Origin: ZC4RG30 sp039929265
Lineage (GTDB): Bacteria > Pseudomonadota > Gammaproteobacteria > Steroidobacterales > Steroidobacteraceae
Assembly: GCA_039929265.1 (NCBI GenBank)
Contig: JBDSRN010000205.1
Span: forward strand, 1-18,168
Direction of reading: 5' to 3'
DNA: 18,168 nucleotides
The notes beneath the pieces were generated by a model. That model was given only the letters and a program-made list of their open reading frames with translations, was not told the origin of the DNA and ran no database searches. The position numbers and the translations under genes are program-made. This document shows positions 14,042 to 18,168 of the stretch, piece by piece. Position 1 is the first letter of the stretch, and the number at the start of each line of letters is the position of its first letter.

Positions 14042-15361
14042 ATGCCGCAATTCATCGTCATGTTCGTCATCGTCGCCACGATGCTGCTGGAGTGGACTGG
14101 CGAGAGCGGCCTTCTGCCATCCATCGTCAGGTTTGCCCCGGAACTCGGCGGCGGGTTGGCGTTGCTGTACGTCATCATCGAAGGCCGTACGACGCGCCTT
14201 CGATACGTCCGCAGTGTGTACTGGATTGTATTTTGCGGGTTCGTGCTGCATCTGCTGGCGGGTCTGTTCGCGAACCACGTCGAGCCAGGGCCGATCATCA
14301 CCGGGCTGCGCTATTTTTTCCGTTCCATCCCGCTGTTCCTGCTGCCCGCGGTCTACGCCTTTTCCGAAAAGCAGATCAAGCAGCAGCTGACGCTCATCGT
14401 GGCGCTCTCGCTCCTACAGGTGCCGGTCACGCTGTACCAGCTGCTTTTCACCGACTCCACGGGTGATGGCATATACGGCACCATGTTGCAGACGAGTTTT
14501 CTCTCGCCTTTTCTGATCGCCGTTGCCTGTCTGCTCACCGCGTTTCGTATCGCGGGCCGCATCACCGTCATGCGTTACATGATTTTGCTGGGGCTGGTTG
14601 TGCTGCCCACGACCATCAACGAAACCAAGATCACTATGTTCCTTCTACCCGTCGGTCTCACCGTCGTGTGGGCGCTGGGCTCCCCCCCCGGCAAGCGAAT
14701 GAAGAACACGGCCATCGCTGTCGGTCTATCCGGAGTGCTGCTCACCGGTTTCGTCACGATCTATGCAACCCTGCAATCTGGCTACGAGCGGGAAGGACGC
14801 GACGGCGTCGTCGACATATTCAAGTTCTTCTCCTCGGACCAGGTCGGCGGTTACCTCAAATCGAACGCCGGTATCGGCGCGGGTGAGTACGAGGTGGGGC
14901 GCGTCGACGCGTTCACGGTGCCGTTCCGGTTCGTGGCGCGCGACCCCGTCAAATTTTGGTTCGGGGTGGGCATGGGCAATGCTTCCATGTCGCCGCTCGG
15001 GACCAGTTTCCAGGGGCGCTATGCCGAGTTGTTCCGCAATTTCATGTCCTTCACGGCGGTGACCCTCGTCCTCGAGACAGGGCTCGGGGGCCTGCTGACC
15101 GCTATGCTGCTGGTGTTCCTCATCTTCCTGGACGCTCGCGTCGTCGCGGGGTCCGAGCCGTCGATCGAAAAGGCCATCGCGGTGGGATGGCTGGGTGTCT
15201 CCGCTCTGATGGCGATGCTGATCTTCTATTCGGACACGATCGTTTCGAGTCCGATTGCCTTTCTGTACTGGTATTTCTCGGGGCTCGTTGCAGCCAGGCG
15301 CATGCGCCTCGCGCTCGCCAAGGAAGACGCGGCGGTTGCTCGTACGGTTGGCGCAGATTGA
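14042..15361 (+). CDS. Wzy-like exopolysaccharide polymerase (O-antigen ligase/polymerase family)
   Basis: The 439-residue inner-membrane protein has about ten to eleven hydrophobic segments and a large periplasmic loop around residues 250-320. The loop carries RFVARDPVKFWFGVGMGNAS and is followed by FRNFMSFTAVTLVLETGLGG, the usual arrangement of Wzy/WaaL-type proteins. It likely joins undecaprenyl-linked repeat units in the periplasm. Sequence of this family is very divergent, so the call rests on topology, these motifs and its place between the kinase and the flippase. A run of eight C residues lies at 14682-14689 (codons for Ser-Pro-Pro), a possible slippage site. No clear Shine-Dalgarno precedes the ATG, and no alternative in-frame start was found in the 49-base gap. 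Confidence 0.85.
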   Translation: MPQFIVMFVIVATMLLEWTGESGLLPSIVRFAPELGGGLALLYVIIEGRTTRLRYVRSVYWIVFCGFVLHLLAGLFANHVEPGPIITGLRYFFRSIPLFLLPAVYAFSEKQIKQQLTLIVALSLLQVPVTLYQLLFTDSTGDGIYGTMLQTSFLSPFLIAVACLLTAFRIAGRITVMRYMILLGLVVLPTTINETKITMFLLPVGLTVVWALGSPPGKRMKNTAIAVGLSGVLLTGFVTIYATLQSGYEREGRDGVVDIFKFFSSDQVGGYLKSNAGIGAGEYEVGRVDAFTVPFRFVARDPVKFWFGVGMGNASMSPLGTSFQGRYAELFRNFMSFTAVTLVLETGLGGLLTAMLLVFLIFLDARVVAGSEPSIEKAIAVGWLGVSALMAMLIFYSDTIVSSPIAFLYWYFSGLVAARRMRLALAKEDAAVARTVGAD

Positions 15362-16905
15362 GTCTCTACAGTACGCAGGGCGCCCGGCGGTCGCTGTTCA
15401 ACACGGTCATCTATCGCGCGCTGTCGCAGATCAGTACCGTGCTGAGTTACGTCGTGCTCGTGCGCAGCACCGTCGAGGAGACCTTCGGCGTGATCAATCT
15501 GCTGTACGCGATCATTCCACTCATCAGCACGATCGGATCGCTAGGCCTGGATCCGGTGCTGCGGCGTTTTCAGCCCGAGTTCCTGCAGGGGGGCAATCTG
15601 ACCAAGGCTGCCTGGTTACTTCGACGGGTTAGCAGCTACCGTTTCCTCACGAACCTGGCCATGATCGCGCTCATCCTGCTGCTGTGGCCATGGGTCGCCC
15701 CCTTCTTCGATCTCGGGCCTTATCGTTCGCAGTTCGCTGTCTTCGGCGTATTGATCCTTCTGCATTTCCAGGTGCTCCTGCTGCAGTACTCGATGTCGTC
15801 GTACATGCTGCATCATTTTGCCGTGGGTTCGGTAGCGGTGCTGTCGGTGGGCAAGCTGGTTGGTTATTCCCTCGTTGCGTGGTTCGCGACGCTCGACCTG
15901 AACGCGGCGATTGTGGTCGACCTGATCGCCTACTCGGCAGCGTACCTGCTGCTCCTGCGCGGCTTCCTGTTAACACAGCGTGAAGCAAGGCAAGCGCCGC
16001 CGATGCCCCTGCACGACGCACAGGACGCGCGTCGCATGCGGCGCTACGCCGCCTACAGCTACCTCAATGAAGCAGGCTCCGTCCTGCAGTACAACGAGAC
16101 GGATCGGTTCTTCATCGCGGCGCTGATGAATTCCATAGCGGTCGCCAGCTATGCGTTCTACACGCGCCTCATGGACATGGCGACGAGCCTCATCCCTCAG
16201 CGCCTGTTCGACAACCTGGTGCAGCCGCTGTTTTTTGCAATTCCGCCGGCCGAAGCGGCGGAGAAACTCCCCCGGTATTTCAGTTTTCTCATCAACTTCA
16301 GCCTGCTGTACCAGCTGCCGTTGCTCACGTTTGCGGCCGTCTATCATCACGACCTCGTGCTCGTCGTGTTTGCGGGCAAGTACATCGAGTATTCTTATCT
16401 GCTTCCCCTGACCATTTTCTTTGCTACCGCTGACTGGGTCTTCTCGTCACCCATCCATCTGATTGCCCAGTACCGCGAACGCACCGGGCTCATCTTCCGC
16501 AGTCAGATGCTGGGCGTGTATCTGATCTTGGCAATGCTCACTCTCGTCCCGGTTCTGGGGTTGCTCGGCGCAGTGATCGCGAGCGGCACCTACCACATCG
16601 TTCGCAATGCATTCATGTGGTTCAAGATGCGCAATGATGCAATCTGGAAGAACTGGCGAGCGTCACTCGTTGCATCCGCATTGTTGTGGGGCACGACGGC
16701 AGCGCTCTGTCTGGCGCTCACGCACTTCACGCAGTGGTCACCCTTGGTCAACCTGGTGGTTGGCGCGCTAGTGTGTGGCACGGTCGCGCTGCTCTTCATG
16801 CGCACTTCTGTCATCAGCGAAGCGGACCGCCGGATCCTCGCGAATGTTTTTCACGGTCGCGAGACTCGCGCACTGCACCTGCTCGGCCTGGCCCCTCGAT
16901 CCTGA
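15358..16905 (+). CDS. Wzx-like polysaccharide flippase (MOP/MATE superfamily)
   Basis: The 515-residue membrane protein has about 12-14 hydrophobic segments. The N-terminal pattern RSLFNTVIYRALSQISTVLSYVVLVRS and the TFGVINLLYAIIPLISTIGSLGLD stretch are typical of Wzx/polysaccharide biosynthesis proteins, which flip undecaprenyl-linked repeats to the periplasm. No ATG is available at the right place. The best start is TTG at 15358-15360, overlapping the TGA of the polymerase (15359-15361) and giving MSLYSTQGARRS. The frame extends upstream to 14956 but only as a shadow of the polymerase. A later in-frame GTG would remove part of the first helix. The rare TTG start with 4-base overlap implies translation by coupling to the polymerase. 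Confidence 0.87.
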   Translation: MSLYSTQGARRSLFNTVIYRALSQISTVLSYVVLVRSTVEETFGVINLLYAIIPLISTIGSLGLDPVLRRFQPEFLQGGNLTKAAWLLRRVSSYRFLTNLAMIALILLLWPWVAPFFDLGPYRSQFAVFGVLILLHFQVLLLQYSMSSYMLHHFAVGSVAVLSVGKLVGYSLVAWFATLDLNAAIVVDLIAYSAAYLLLLRGFLLTQREARQAPPMPLHDAQDARRMRRYAAYSYLNEAGSVLQYNETDRFFIAALMNSIAVASYAFYTRLMDMATSLIPQRLFDNLVQPLFFAIPPAEAAEKLPRYFSFLINFSLLYQLPLLTFAAVYHHDLVLVVFAGKYIEYSYLLPLTIFFATADWVFSSPIHLIAQYRERTGLIFRSQMLGVYLILAMLTLVPVLGLLGAVIASGTYHIVRNAFMWFKMRNDAIWKNWRASLVASALLWGTTAALCLALTHFTQWSPLVNLVVGALVCGTVALLFMRTSVISEADRRILANVFHGRETRALHLLGLAPRS

Positions 16906-16930
16906 AGCAAAGCTCACCGTAACCCCCGTC

Positions 16931-18148
16931 ATGCGCCTGCTCTACATAACCCGCGAAGAGTTTCCGACGCATCGAGTAGATGTCTCGGTACTGTTCGCGG
17001 AGCTGTTGGCGGGCAAGGGCCACACGATCGATTTCGTCATGCAGGCAGGGGCGCCTGTGGAAAAGTCATCGATTGTCCTGTGGGAACGCAGCACGGTATT
17101 CGTCGGTCCTTCCAGCGCGACGGAAGGATTCGGGCGCTGGCGCAAGCTTTGGCTCGCCTTCAGACATGAGTTGCACTGCCTGCGAGAGGCATCGCGCGAT
17201 CGCTATGATGCGGTACAGGTCCGCGACAAGTTCGTCATGGCGACCATTGCGCTCGCTTTTGCACAACGGCGCGGGCAGAAGTTTTTTTTCTGGCTCTCGT
17301 TCCCATACCCGGAAGACGATCAGCTGCGCTCGCGCGATGCGCGCGGTGGCATGCGGCTATTCCTGAAATTTCGGGGCCTGCTGAGCGCTTGGCTGCTGTA
17401 TCGGGTGATACTGCCCCGATGCGATCATGCCTTCGTGCAGAGCGCGCAGATGCTGCGTGACCTCGAGGGCCGCGGCGCCCGGGCGGAGCGCATGACGCCG
17501 GTGCCCATGGCAGTGCGGACCAGGGAGATCGCGACGGGTCTTGCCGCGAAGGTGCCGGACCGGTTCAGGCCGGTCATCGGCTATCTCGGTACACTCAACC
17601 ACGCGCGCCATCTGGAGGATCTCGTCGACATGCTCGCGCTGCTGCACGCACGGGGCTGCCGTGCGCAATTGTTGTTGATTGGTGACGGCGATTCGCCAGC
17701 CGATCGCAAGATCATCGTGGCGCGCGCCGCCGCGCTCGGTGTGCAGGAACACGTGGTGATCACGGGCTTCATGCCGCGTGATGCCGCACTCGAGCGCCTG
17801 CGCGAGGCGCATGTCTGCATCTCGCCCATCTATCCAGCGCCAATGTTTCGACCTGGCTCGCCAACGAAACTGATCGAATACATGGCGCAGGGCTACCCGG
17901 TCATTGCGAACGACCACCCGGAACAGCAGGCCATCCTGCGCGCCAGCCGCGCCGGTGTTTGCACGCCATGGGGAGCGCGACATTTCGCGCGCGGGATTCT
18001 CTGGCTGCTCAACTGCTCTGCGGAGCGACGTGAGGCGATGGCGCGAGCCGGCCAGGAATGGGTGCGGGGCAATCGCACGTACGAGCAAATCGTTGACAGG
18101 CTCGAGCAAAAATATCTTGCACTGCTGGATGTGAGGCGGTTGCCATGA
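16931..18148 (+). CDS. Glycosyltransferase family 4 protein
   Basis: The 405-residue GT-B fold enzyme starts MRLLYITREEFPTHRVDV. The N-terminal acceptor domain includes a short hydrophobic region near 155. The C-terminal donor domain carries the GYLGTLNHARH turn (217-227), LLLIGDGD (247-254) and SPTKLIEYMAQGYPVIAND (310-328). The second Glu of the GT4 donor-binding motif is Glu316; the upstream Glu of the usual EX7E is not evident, as in several exopolysaccharide GT4 subfamilies. It likely adds a sugar to the lipid-linked repeat on the cytoplasmic face; donor and linkage cannot be deduced. A run of eight T residues (17282-17289) lies within Phe codons. It is 25 bases after the flippase and overlaps the next gene by ATGA. 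Confidence 0.9.
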   Translation: MRLLYITREEFPTHRVDVSVLFAELLAGKGHTIDFVMQAGAPVEKSSIVLWERSTVFVGPSSATEGFGRWRKLWLAFRHELHCLREASRDRYDAVQVRDKFVMATIALAFAQRRGQKFFFWLSFPYPEDDQLRSRDARGGMRLFLKFRGLLSAWLLYRVILPRCDHAFVQSAQMLRDLEGRGARAERMTPVPMAVRTREIATGLAAKVPDRFRPVIGYLGTLNHARHLEDLVDMLALLHARGCRAQLLLIGDGDSPADRKIIVARAAALGVQEHVVITGFMPRDAALERLREAHVCISPIYPAPMFRPGSPTKLIEYMAQGYPVIANDHPEQQAILRASRAGVCTPWGARHFARGILWLLNCSAERREAMARAGQEWVRGNRTYEQIVDRLEQKYLALLDVRRLP

Positions 18149-18168
18149 CGACGATGCTGTCGATCAAC
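18145..18168 (+). CDS. Start of a further exopolysaccharide operon gene (partial)
   Basis: An ATG at 18145-18147 overlaps the TGA of the glycosyltransferase gene (18146-18148) and opens a frame reading MTTMLSIN to the window edge. The ATGA overlap is the same junction seen elsewhere in this operon, so a real gene is likely. Eight codons are too few to identify it. Confidence 0.55.

Noticed and set aside
14956..15357. Upstream extension of the flippase frame
   Set aside because: It overlaps the polymerase gene, has no family character, and a TTG start at the polymerase stop gives the expected N-terminus.
11534..18168. Complete exosortase/PEP-CTERM system
   Set aside because: The operon resembles exosortase-linked exopolysaccharide loci, but no exosortase gene or PEP-CTERM sorting motif is seen in the window.

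Overview
The window looks like a high-GC Gram-negative chromosome, most likely a gammaproteobacterium of the Steroidobacter/Nevskia/Xanthomonas type. This is an inference from outer-membrane lipoproteins, a Wza/Wzc/Wzy/Wzx-type exopolysaccharide locus, class I cyclic di-GMP riboswitches and a GldA/GldF/GldG/DUF4340 ABC block; no rRNA or marker gene is present to confirm it. There are no tRNA or rRNA genes, CRISPR arrays, transposases or prophage genes.

Layout. (1) Minus strand, 71-4231: four genes joined by 4-base ATGA overlaps, in transcription order ABC ATPase, ABC-2 permease, GldG-like auxiliary protein and DUF4340 protein. (2) Minus strand, 4328-6885: two paralogous secreted lipoproteins built from putative-Ig (He_PIG/cadherin-like) modules and a terminal fibronectin-III module. 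Each is directly preceded by its own cyclic di-GMP-I (GEMM-I) riboswitch, at about 5897-5982 and 6800-6886; the two aptamer cores differ at 4 of 77 bases. (3) A divergent intergenic region of about 380 bases (6887-7266) with two perfect inverted repeats. (4) Plus strand, 7267 to the window end: an exopolysaccharide operon. It encodes a WcaJ-like initiating glucose-1-phosphate transferase, a GINT1_N-like beta-propeller protein, a short Wza-type export protein, an outer-membrane beta-barrel, a Wzc-like chain-length protein, a separate BY-kinase, a Wzy-like polymerase, a Wzx-like flippase, a GT4 glycosyltransferase and the first 8 codons of another gene.

How the genes fit together. WcaJ would load the first sugar on undecaprenyl phosphate and glycosyltransferases would extend it. 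Wzx would flip the unit, Wzy would polymerise it, the Wzc/kinase pair would control length, and the Wza-like protein plus beta-barrel would carry the polymer across the outer membrane. On the opposite strand, two surface lipoproteins carry cyclic di-GMP sensors in their mRNA leaders. The most notable feature is this tandem riboswitch-lipoprotein duplication back-to-back with an exopolysaccharide operon, which suggests a c-di-GMP-tuned matrix/adhesin module. Biochemical functions follow known families; the regulatory link is inferred.
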